NCBI GenBank assembly: GCA_903813345.2
Contig: CAIIXF020000008.1
Span: 12,440,822 to 12,504,821 of the forward strand
Reading direction: 5' to 3'
Origin: Owenia fusiformis
Lineage: Eukaryota; Annelida; Polychaeta; Sabellida; Oweniidae
Length of the DNA stretch: 64,000 nt
Position 1 is the stretch's first letter, and each line of letters opens with the position of its first letter. The notes under the pieces were generated by a model, which saw nothing but the letters and a program-made list of their open reading frames with translations, searched no databases and had not been told where the DNA came from. The position numbers and the translations under genes were made by a program. Of this stretch, positions 33,601 through 43,191 are shown piece by piece.

Positions 33601-34689
33601 ATACCATCCTGTTATTATGCCAAATATCCATATATCCCAGCCATATTTGGAATAGTACAATATAAGTACATGTACCACACATACAGACATATGAATACTT
33701 TGTTTTATAGTGCCAAGTTCATCATACTCAATATCTTTATCAATTCATTCATTGCAAGATTTACAGAAGTATAATAAAACTTCTTGTTTGTTAGTCTCCG
33801 ACAACTTTTGGAGCAAAATTAGAAAACAGCAACTCCACGGAGTAGCAAATCCCACCGAACAAAACATTTTTTGATGAATAATTTTTTCCTGAACATAGCT
33901 CCTCGGTTGGATAATTAGATTTACTCATAGAACAACCATGTACAGGGTGGGCCAAAAAACAACCATAAACATGTCCTAGATTACTAGTTCATAAGAGTAT
34001 TGCATACATTGCAGTAAACGTATTTGGAACATATGATCATTGAAATCTGTAATGTAATTCTGTATTTTATGACTCTTCAGGAGAAACTGGCATTATGTGC
34101 CAGGCGACTTCAAGTCCTATCAGACAAAAATACCCTGTGATGACTGCACCCCAGTACTCTATGAGATGGGTGTTCGGGAAATTTACCATCCATCCTCTGA
34201 CAGCAAGAAGCGGCAGAAGAGTGGTATAGGCTACAGTAAAATACAGGAATATTGCGAAAAGAAAAAGATTAAGTGTTTTGAGGTAGGCAGGCATAACGTC
34301 AAATTGTGGGGGTGTATTCACATTAATTAATTATGATGTGTGTTACTTGGTTTAATACAGATGATATCTCATCGTATATTAATATACAAAGATAGTAAAA
34401 GGCCCAAATGCAATTCCCGACTTTTTTTGAAAATCCCGATTTTCCAAAATAGATCCCTATTTTCACCCCGATTTTCTATCAAAATATCCCGATTTCTCAA
34501 GAATGTAAAATAGAAATATCCAGATTTTAATTATTTTTAGTTGACAGGTATGTAATCAGGGTATTTAAGATTAAATTGTGAAATGCTACTTTGCCATTTT
34601 TAGAATTTGCAATCACATACGTACTGAAATTTTAATGAGGTTATTTTTATTTCCAGGCAACAAAATCCGATAAACCAGGAGAAAAATGA
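27665..34689 (+). CDS. CDADC1-like two-domain cytidine/dCMP-type deaminase
   Basis: Seven coding exons: 27665-27862, 28073-28253, 29049-29373, 30615-30736, 33131-33329, 34081-34282 and 34657-34689. All introns are GT-AG and phases agree, giving 419 residues. The order and sequence resemble vertebrate CDADC1, which has been reported to deaminate dCTP. Domain 1 (about 67-130) keeps PCSHC (C117, C120) and H89, but the catalytic Glu position reads HVV, so it should be inactive. Domain 2 (about 276-409) has TGVGAVI, HGE (H333, E335) and PCDDC (C361, C364), a full zinc and proton-shuttle set. Expected role: hydrolytic deamination of a free deoxycytidine nucleotide. The ATG at 27665 is the first in frame after an acceptor, and the last exon adds only ATKSDKPGEK before TGA. 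Introns hold a LINE fragment, a 145-bp repeat array and a TA-flanked MITE. Confidence 0.88.
28750..28967 (+). mobile_element. LINE reverse transcriptase fragment in intron 2
   Basis: The frame reads MQGSVLSTYLFNHFLDDL and then MINHFLWADDLKLIT, that is, the conserved PQG..LSP-type motif and the catalytic ADD loop of a LINE reverse transcriptase. It is truncated at both sides and sits in the deaminase gene's second intron. An (AT)n run follows at about 28981-28999. Confidence 0.7.
29580..30125. repeat. Tandem array of 145-bp units in intron 3
   Basis: About 3.8 copies with exact spacing near 145 bp: AAACAAGATGGC recurs at about 29578, 29724, 29869 and 30014. Each unit contains AAGTTAATCAGCTCTAGTAC, TTGAAGGAAATCCGATGAGC and GGCGATGACAAGATTTTTCG. 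Small open frames on both strands repeat with the unit and are shadows. Confidence 0.9.
30131..30205. repeat. Hexanucleotide microsatellite (GATCAC/GACCAC)n
   Basis: About 12 perfect or one-base-variant hexamers adjoining the 145-bp array. One frame would encode alternating Asp-His, but it lies within an intron with no splice support. Confidence 0.9.
30790..32170. other. Intron 4, first part, nothing recognised
   Basis: AT-rich intron sequence. It contains a small hairpin near 31653-31685 built from ACCATGGGTTTC and its complement, otherwise nothing supported. Confidence 0.4.
32171..32973. mobile_element. TA-flanked inverted-repeat element in intron 4
   Basis: The left end is TACAGGGTGTCTCAAAA; the right end TTTTGAGACACCCTATA is its near complement. 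Subterminal blocks also pair: TGTACCCAAAAGTATA against TATACTTTTGGGTACA, and the 32310-32380 block (including ATATTTCGATGACAG) against 32748-32830. The arms are 200 bp or more with a non-coding centre. It belongs with the element at 2188-3107 by its CAGGGTGT terminus and TA borders, but the interior differs. Confidence 0.8.
33330..34080. other. Intron 5 with a solitary transposon end
   Basis: Mostly AT-rich. Near 33942 the sequence TACAGGGTGGGCCAAAAAAC looks like one terminus of another TA-targeting element, but no matching opposite end was found. Confidence 0.4.
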
Positions 34690-34779
34690 GAACAATTACA
34701 TGTATTCAGGGCAAAACGGGCAAATGCTTAAATAGTAGAACTGTAGATCTATGAAGAGGAACTCTCCAAATATAGCCAT

Positions 34780-37700
34780 TATTTATTTTATTTTTATTTA
34801 TTTCATGATAATATAACAATGGAATGTACATAGCATGTGCACTCGACACCCTTGGTAATTGGGCGTATCAGTGCTTATATCAAAAACTATTGTAGAGCAA
34901 TCAAAAAACATATAATATATCACAGTATAACATACATTATCTAAATTGTTTAGATGCAATACAGAAACTTTAAAGACTTGATAGAAATAATTAATATAAA
35001 TGCAATGTGATCTTATATAATATTTTCATTCATCTTTTCCAAAAGGTCCTCTTTAATGTTGTGTTTAAAATAATTCAAAGTTTTACATGTTCGAAATACA
35101 TTTGGCAGAGAATTCCATAAAATAGTACCAGAATGTGTCATTGATCTTTTTGTCAATTCAGTTTTTATTTTTCTGGGGTGTATATTATGAAACTGTCTTG
35201 TAGTACGATTACCAAACATTATGATTGTACATGTATGTAAAGTAATTTCTGAAAAGATAAGCAGGAAAATTCGATGGTTCCTTGACACAATTATACATAA
35301 ATTTTGATTTCTCTAACCTGTGAATGTCAAAAATTTTTAAGATTTTCATTTCCCTAAATAATGGTACACTAGGTTGTTGATAATCTGTATTACAAATCAG
35401 TCTTACAACTTTTTTCTGAAGATTAAGTATTGGTGTAAGTAATGATTTGTTGACATTACCCCATATGATGTTGCAATATGAAATATGTGAATTAACAAGT
35501 GAATAGTAAATGTCTAGCAATGCATGTCTTGATAGTTTATTTCTTACTTTGAAAAGAATGCCTATTATTTTTGAAACAATATATTCGGTATGCCTATTCC
35601 ATTTCAGATTTGCATCAATGATTACACCAAGAAAATTTATATAGTTAACTCTTTCAATCTGGTTATCACCAATATATACCTTGTATTGATGGCTATTTAT
35701 TTTATAAAGTCTTGATTTAGTAAATAACATATATTTAGTTTTCTCTATATTGAGTGAAAGCTTGTTGTTTTTAGCCAATTGATTATACTTTTTATTTCAG
35801 TGTTTGCCCTCAAGTAAAGGTTGTCTAAGTTGTCATCTTCTAGAGAAATATTTGTGTCATAGCAATATTTCATCATATTGCTAACATTAAAAATATCATT
35901 TATATACAACGTAAAAAGGACTGGTCCTAAAACAGACCTTTGAGGGACGCCACAATGCAAATAATGCTCTTCATCAGAGTATGAACCTGATACGAAAGTT
36001 TTTAATGGTCGATCGTTTATGTAACTTTTGTACCAATTCAACACTACTCCACGAAATCCTAACAGTTCAAGTTTATTTAATAATATTGTATGGCCAATCG
36101 TATCAAAAGCTTTTGAGAGGTCTAAATACAATCCTAGAATATGCTTATTATTATCCATTGAAAACCGAATTTGTTCCAGAAAAGTTAGATAACTTTGTAT
36201 GTTGAGTTGTTTTCTTTGAATCCAAATTGTTTTTCATTCATTAACTTATTATTTTTGATAAATTTAGAAATTCTTGAGTGCATTACTTTTTCGAGAAGTT
36301 TGGAAAATACACTTAATATAAGGGAATTGGTCTATAATTTTCAAATTTAGATTCATCACCCTTTTTGAAAAGTGCTATTAATTTGGTTATTTTCATCTTT
36401 TCTGGAAATACACCTGTTTGTAAAGAAAGGTTTGCTATATGAGTAAATGGTGCCACAAGGTTGTACCTTGCATGTTTTATAACTATTGGTTTAATATCAT
36501 CAAATCCTGGAGCTTTATCATTGAGTCTTTTCATAAGTGTTAAGATTTCATCTTCCATTACAGGTTCTAAAAATAAAGAAAAGGGGTTTCTTGTTATATG
36601 CTCAAGTGGTGATCCAGTTGAAGTTATTGTAGATGCTAGTTTTGGTCCAACATCTGAGAAATAGGAAGTAAATTTATTAGCAATAATTCTTTTTATATTT
36701 GGTGGGTTGGTTGTTTATATTCATGATATAATCAGTTGAGTCACATTTTTTCCTATGAAGAATATTGTTAATTAGATTCCATGTCTGTTTGATATTACCC
36801 TTTGTTTCATTAAATTTAGCTAAATAATATCTATTTTCAGAAGATCGAATGAGATGATTCAGCTTATTTTTATAACTCTTATATTTTTCAAGGGTTTCTA
36901 AAGATTGATATTTCAAGTATGAGCGATAGAGCTTATTTTTGATTTTGCAGGATGTAATCAGACCAGTGGTTAACCATGGTTTACTTGAATTAGTATACAC
37001 CTTTATAGTTTTAATGTGCAAAGGAAAGCATTTATTATATAAGTCAGAAATCATATTTTCAAATAATTGGTATGCATTATTTACATCTTGCTCTGCTAAA
37101 ATTTCATTCCAATTTATATTTGAAAGTTTACAGTTAAAGTTAATAATAGCTTTATCATTGATTTTACGAAATTTGAATGTTTTTTCTTTCATTTTACAAG
37201 TTGCATGTTTCGTGATTGCAAAAATAGCAAAATGATCAGCTATTTCATAATGAACAAGTCCAGAGTTTTTTTTATTTCGGTTGAATTGGTAAATATATTG
37301 TCAATAAGTGTGGCAGTTTGAGTGGTTACTCTTGTAGGTTTGTAAATCAGAGGATAGAATGAAGATGCAAATAAATTATTTAAAAATTGTCTTGTTGGAG
37401 AATGCGATTCAGTTTTAAAAAGATCGATATTAATGTCACCCATAATGAAAACAGTTCTATTTTCCATTGTTAATCGTGAGAGCAGCTGATCAAAATTAGT
37501 GTTAAATTCGTTTATATTGACATTTGGAGGTTTATACAATGTAATAATGATTATATTTTTGGTATCAGATTTTTTAATTTCAATTGCGAGTGTTTCACAA
37601 TTGCTGTTGTTTAAATTAAGATCGTAACGTTTTTCGTATATCTATCCCTTTAAGAATGTGAATACTGGAGCTACACCGCCACCAGCATTATCAGATCGTG

Positions 37701-38106
37701 AGCAAAATTCACTATTGTAATTATCTAAAGTATACATAGTCTTTTTTCATAGTCTTTTTTCAGCCATGTTTCCGACATTCCTATTACTGAGATTTTGTGA
37801 TGTATCATTTCAAGCAAACCATGTAATTTCCATTCATTCTTTGGTAAACTCCTAATATTAATATGCATCATAGATAAATCTGTATCACCCTTCAAATCAC
37901 ATGATAACTGATCAGTATTGACATATTTACACTTATTAATTAAACTATTCACCCTCTTGCTCTTCATTAAATAATAAAGGATTAAATGTTAAGTTTTCAA
38001 AGTGGTTATTGATATTAAGTCCTGGTACTAAGTCAAAAAATTCAACGGATGTTGTATTGAATAATGGAAACGTTTGCCATGCATCATCTAGGCTTTTATT
38101 ATTCAT
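34780..38106 (-). mobile_element. Nearly full-length dead LINE (endonuclease and reverse transcriptase)
   Basis: In sense order: N-terminal frame from ATG 38106; AP-endonuclease pieces with MMHINIRSLPKN and VIGMSETWLK (37725-37967) and IMGDINIDLF..LIDNIFTN (37240-37539); linker (36677-37192); and reverse transcriptase pieces with APGFDDI and ENYRPI (36313-36558), LYLDLSKAFDTI and GVPQRSVLGPVLF (35745-36158), and SLNIEKTKYMLF to the end (35013-35778). At least five frame changes or stops break it. The catalytic loop reads YCYDTN instead of the usual (F/Y)ADD(T). The 3' end has an (AATAA/AAATA)-rich tail at about 34780-34805. It resembles CR1/L2-type families and ends about 90 bp from the deaminase stop codon, facing it. 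Confidence 0.88.
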
Positions 38107-39710
38107 GATTACTCTTTGTAAAAAACGTTAAAATATACAATGGTAAAATTGTGATTATTTTATATGTCACAGCAGTGAGGGGGTTGGTCACCAAGATAAA
38201 CATTATTAGCAGTTATTTGGATGTCTACAGCACCCAAAATTAACGGAGAAAAATAACTCTGTGTATCAAACAGTTAGATATATTTATGCAAGCCAGTAAA
38301 TAAGACAGTAGGGCCTACAGTAAAACTCGATAAGTAGACACATAATACTACATTCTCTTGATCCTTTAAAAGCTAGAAAGGCAGAAAATCAAAGCAGTCA
38401 AGTTAGTTTGACTGTTAGTAATACACCTGATTAATAAAAATGATCCATTCAAGTTGCACAAAGAAGTTGCATGTAAATGCTTCAACAGATATGTAGATCT
38501 GATAGCATGACAATGCATGCTTTGTGTAATTTGTGATTGTCAATTTGAAACACTTGCACCCTCATATTATTAACCAGCTCCAAATTTTATGATAATGAAA
38601 AATGCATTTAAAGATTCTCGCAATCTTTATCCAATCAGCGTTTGCGATGTGTACCGGCTCACGTATAAAAGGCGAATCCAACTCAAATCCATGCAGGGGT
38701 GTATGAGGTACTCGAATAGGAAAGAGCTCGTGAAATCTGAATTTATATGCACATGGTCAATGTTTACACATGTTTGGAGTTATTGAAGAAAATTTGATAT
38801 GGGTGTGGTTCCGAACTTGAAGTCATTGCTGGAAAATATGATTTTAATACGTGAAATTATATCGATAAATACGGCACTAAAATAACAGTACACATGAAGT
38901 ACATGTATGATTGTGTCCAGAAATGTTTGAAACCCTTACGGAAAATTCTGTCTGCATTTTGTCACCATTGCTCTTTCTTCCCGCATTCTAGTGCTGTTTG
39001 AATGAATATATTAATTAATGTATTTCTAACTAAAATATATCACATTTTTTTTATAAACCACAAACATTTAGATCATAAAAAAATATTCAATACTTGAGTG
39101 AGCACGATATGCAAGGGTTACTAAGTTGACACAGTATGACCACTGATATTGTGTTAGTCCATGCATACAGCGTAACACCCCTCACTTGCATAGTGAAGTG
39201 ACTAATTGGTTTATGTTTACGTTTTAATGTGTTTTGTGTTCCTTGTTACAGCAAGGGGGGCCAGTAAAGTAGACTAACATGTTTGCATGGCAATTTTTGA
39301 TCGAATATGTGAGACACTTTAACTCTACAGATAAAGTGAATTTTAATGAATAATTACATTAAATTTAACACTGTGCTCTGACCAGCTTTAATTTAAGTTA
39401 AGGGGCATAACGTTTTATTTGTGCTATTGACTGATTAATATCTAGCATATTGTGCATAGTGAATTGTTATCTGAGGCATTTATGACCGCCAAGTTGTTTC
39501 TGGATCTCCAGTTACATAGGGCAACCCTAAATGCAGCAAAGGATAACAATGATACTTTATATAATTTGTGATTGTTTTGAGATACTTGCACCCTTATAGT
39601 ATTAACCATTTTCAACTCCGGATTATGAATATGTATTTATACTGTAACTGTAACAAATATAGTGAAATAAAGGGGAAAAAATAAAAATAAATAAAATAAA
39701 AGCGGTGGAT
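38107..39710. other. Intergenic with one promoter-like block
   Basis: No gene is recognised. At 38629-38670 the plus strand has CCAATCAGCG followed about 30 bp later by ACGTATAAAAGGCG, the order of a CCAAT box and a TATA box. No convincing downstream coding sequence follows, so the block may be a fortuitous match or the promoter of an unseen transcript. Confidence 0.3.
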
Positions 39711-39950
39711 ATCTTTGAACTGTGGCATCCACGAACGAAATATGAATAAATAGAGATTATCCTATATGAGGTTCAGGATATTGGGATTATCCCGAGGCCA
39801 ATATAATATATCTGCCCGAGGGCCGTAGGTCCCGAGGGTAGATGTATTATATTGACCAAGGGATAATCCAAATATCCTGAACAGACTATAGGATGATCTG
39901 TTTATCCCATGCCAATCACATTGTTCAATTGGCCACAGTTCAGAAACTTT
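39711..39950. mobile_element. Foldback element with CCCGAGGG core
   Basis: The outer TTGAACTGTGGC pairs with GCCACAGTTCA, the middle TTCAGGATATT pairs with AATATCCTGAA, and the core ATCTGCCCGAGGGCCG pairs imperfectly with the following CCCGAGGGTAGAT. Arms are about 110 bp with almost no loop. Confidence 0.6.
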
Positions 39951-40167
39951 GCAACCAACCGTGGAGTTATTTAAAAATATTCATGTCCAGTTTTGTATTT
40001 TTGTCCGTAGCCGGATTTTCCTGTTCAAATATTTGATTATTAATGGGGCATACTGCTCCTTTCCTTCTTAAAAGCATCAAACAGATCGCGATTGTCTGCG
40101 TTTTTCTCCATTGTCGTTTACAGTATGAAAACGTTACAAAAAAAGAATCAATACGGGAACAGCGATT

Positions 40168-40240
40168 ATGACGTAGCGGGCAGATATACTATATCTGCCC
40201 GCTCGGAGCGGGACGTAAAGCTATATCTGCCCGCTGATGA
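40168..40240. repeat. Short palindromes around GCGGGCAGATAT
   Basis: AGCGGGCAGATAT and its exact complement are separated by three bases, and a further CTATATCTGCCCGCT copy follows about 30 bp later. The motif is shared with the core of the foldback at 39711-39950, suggesting relatives of one family. Confidence 0.6.
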
Positions 40241-40361
40241 AAATATAAGTTTTTACAAACCGGCTTTATGTACCTGTAACACGTCCAAGTATGGGATAAA
40301 GGATCATACTCCAATCCAGAGTTTACATATCACTTATATATGTCTCTGCATATATGCATGA

Positions 40362-41268
40362 TTTAGTTCAAATATCATAGCATTATGGTAACTATCAAGT
40401 AGTTTAATTCGATGAAAACTAAAAAGATCGAAACCAACACTTCCAATCAGCCATCTTACATGCAAAGGTGACGGCTGCCGGGGACGGCCGTAACCTTCTC
40501 TTAAAACTGATCAGTGATATTGAAAATATATCATATCTAGTCTTTCTGTATTTAATATTTCTTCGTAATGGAACACAACACTGGCATTCATTTTACCAAA
40601 TAAAACATCAAATGTGATTTATTAACAGCCTCTTATTACAATAATTTACCAAAAAATACACATTTATTTATATATGCATTATGACACTGTGGCACTCAAA
40701 TGCCTAACAACTTGAAATATCATTTAAACAAAATATAGAAAATCACATGAACATTTATTAAAAAGAACACCTTAAACAAATTCATTCTATACAATTGTAC
40801 AGGTAAGGTACAAGAGAATGTAAAATGCTGAGATACAATTAAAGCATGCATTGTGATTGTAAACAATGACTAGTCTACCTTGAAGGCAGATTCAGATCTA
40901 GCTCGTTAATATCATGTTTGTCATGTATTAATTATTATTTTTTTATGATCCAAATGAGTGTGATTCAATTATCTCGGTTTTAATACTCAAACTATATTCC
41001 AGGAAAACTAAGATTTTTACACATACTAGTATTTTTCTAGATAACATGGATCTTTTTTGTGAAGAAACACACATATATCTTATGAGGTGGTAATGAACAC
41101 ATCAGTATGTCAAGTCAATGCGTACTGTTTGTTATTTCAAGGCGATCTCTTTATCTCTGCTCCTGCCCTTAAATGAGTTGCATTTTCTTAATAATGTTTT
41201 TATTAGGTCCTATAAATGTATCTTTTTCTAGATCATAGATTGTATTTGATATGCAGAAATGTAAGATG
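40362..41268. other. Intergenic, nothing recognised
   Basis: AT-rich sequence without supported features. Confidence 0.45.
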
Positions 41269-41373
41269 TACGAGGGTTGATCCAAAAGTTTTGCACCGTT
41301 TGCTCTAAAAATCTTAATATTTTATTAATATTGTTCAAATGATGCAGGACTTTCGGATCACCCCCATATGTGA
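41269..41373. mobile_element. Tiny mariner-like MITE
   Basis: About 105 bp. The left end TACGAGGGTTGATCCAAAAG is the terminus style of mariner elements. The right end, read in reverse, gives TATGGGGGTGATCCGAAAG. Inner CACCGTTTG and CAAATGATG also pair, and TA flanks both ends. It is only a hairpin with no internal sequence to speak of. Confidence 0.6.
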
Positions 41374-41692
41374 TTTTTAAGACACAAAGTATTTAACCTA
41401 GCTTTCATCATTCATCACATTTCTGAATTTATTCCATTCTGATGTAGATAGCCTTTTCAGGATTATGATTTCAACAATATAGCAATATTTGTTTCAATCA
41501 AACTATATAATATGTAAAAGTAAATATATGAGCTGATAAAACAAAAAAGCCTTGATAGTACTATATAAAAATAAAGCTGTACTGTCTTTGACTATTATGC
41601 AGAGTAAATAAAGCATCAACATGTCAAAGTGTCACCACCTGAAGTGTAACAATTGTTACAGATGCTGAATGCCAGTTACAAAAATGATGGCT

Positions 41693-42084
41693 AAAGGACG
41701 ATTCTCGGTTTGGAGAACAGTCTCCTGGGCGAATATTTTTTCATGAAAAATATAGAAATATTACCCAAATTAAACTATAAATATTCAAAAGAGGACATTT
41801 AAATCTACAAGATGTAAAAATAACAAATTGGTCTGAAGCAGGGATAACGCTCAATTAGACCGATTCAATAAAATACAAGTCTCGATTTGGGGAAAGAAGT
41901 TCATCAGTGTACTGCGCTAATATTTTTTTGCGAAAAATCTAGAAATATTACCCAAATTAAATTATGACTATTCAAAAGAGGACATTCAAATCTATATTAT
42001 GTAAAAAAATCAAGTTTGTCCGAAGCAGGGATAATGCTCATTTCGATTGATGAACTTTGTTCTCCAAACCGAGAATCGTCCTTT
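41693..42084. mobile_element. 392-bp element with 27-bp perfect inverted ends
   Basis: The termini are AAAGGACGATTCTCGGTTTG(GAGAACA) and its exact complement. The interior is two direct copies of a roughly 180-bp unit, each with AAATATTACCCAAATTAAA, TTCAAAAGAGGACATT and GAAGCAGGGATAA. It has no coding capacity; a target duplication is not clear. Confidence 0.85.
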
Positions 42085-42462
42085 CAAAGAAATATATCAA
42101 TACTTTTTGGTGGTGACATATTAACCTAATACAATGACATTTAACCAATAATGTAATTCATTGATGTATGATAATGTAGACCCAGCAAGGGTTTCCAAAT
42201 AAGAGATTCATAATATTCCAGTGTTTTGGCAAAAAAGATAAATCAAACATTAACTGCAAATGCAAGAATGCAGCATACAACATAAAAACATAATATTTGA
42301 GTGTTTTTGGCAAAAATAAGCCTAAAATTAACAACAAATGCACTTTTCACAGCACACGACACACATTATTGTCATACATTGCTACATGTATACCTTTACA
42401 AATTACTGGAATTTTGAGTAGAAAAGTATGCATTCATTTCATGCAAGAAACTTTTGAGTGAT

Positions 42463-42682
42463 TACTGTACTTCTACTTAATTTAGAGCTTGGGAGATTTG
42501 TTGTTTTGAACATTTGGTGACCACTTAATTTAGGCGAACTTGCAATATTACAATGTACTAATGGTACTCATTTACATGGTACTTTTATCGGGGAATTTGG
42601 TGGTGACTTAATTTGGTGGACTTTAACAATTTGGCGAATCTGCCAAATTAAAACAGCTGCCAAATTAAGTAGAAGTACAGTA
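42463..42682. mobile_element. 220-bp MITE with 21-bp perfect inverted ends
   Basis: The left end TACTGTACTTCTACTTAATT(T) is exactly complementary to the right end. Both outer dinucleotides are TA, compatible with a TA target. The interior repeats variants of ACTTAATTTGGCGAA. Confidence 0.85.
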
Positions 42683-42904
42683 TATTATTTACAAATATGA
42701 AAAAGCTATGCATTGTGTTACATATATGCATATGTAAATAGCCATGGGCCCATAATAATGGCAACAAGTAAATATAAATTAGTTGTATATATTTTGCATA
42801 TTAATGGAATTAAATCCATCATGTCATCAATACTTTGGTTTATATGGCATATGCTTTATTTTTATTTGGCAATTGAAAATATTCACTTAATTAAATCTTC
42901 CTAG

Positions 42905-43191
42905 TGTTTGTGAATTGTGACAGCTGTTGTAGGGATCCTCCAGCAAATATTGTAGTGTTTTGTAATATATATCAGATTCTACAATACTCTATAATGGCGC
43001 AAGATAGCTGCTCTAGCGATGCCTCCACCGTTTATATGGCACTAACCTCAGTGAAGGATAGAAGATGGGAGATCCAATGCTTTGTGATCAGATTTATAGT
43101 TCCATAATGACAGCTGCTGTAGGAATGCCTCCAACAAATAAACAAGGATACAAGATGGAGTATCCTAGTGTTTTGTGATATCTATCAGATT
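42905..43191 (-). pseudogene. Tandem relics of the transporter's last exon
   Basis: Plus-strand 42975-43080 resembles 43192-43300 base for base over long stretches (shared TATGGCACTAAC, CAGTGAAGGATA and ATAGCTGCT), and further partial copies occur near 42910-42950 and 43095-43160. Read on the minus strand the copy at 42975-43080 begins LSFTEVSAI like the real exon's LSFTAVSAM but then hits a stop and shifts frame. They lie just downstream of the genuine stop codon, so they are decayed exon duplications in the 3' UTR or flank. Confidence 0.65.

Noticed and set aside
42713-42904. 63-codon plus-strand frame beside the 220-bp MITE
   Set aside because: No recognisable motif and no neighbouring exon; AT-rich chance frame.
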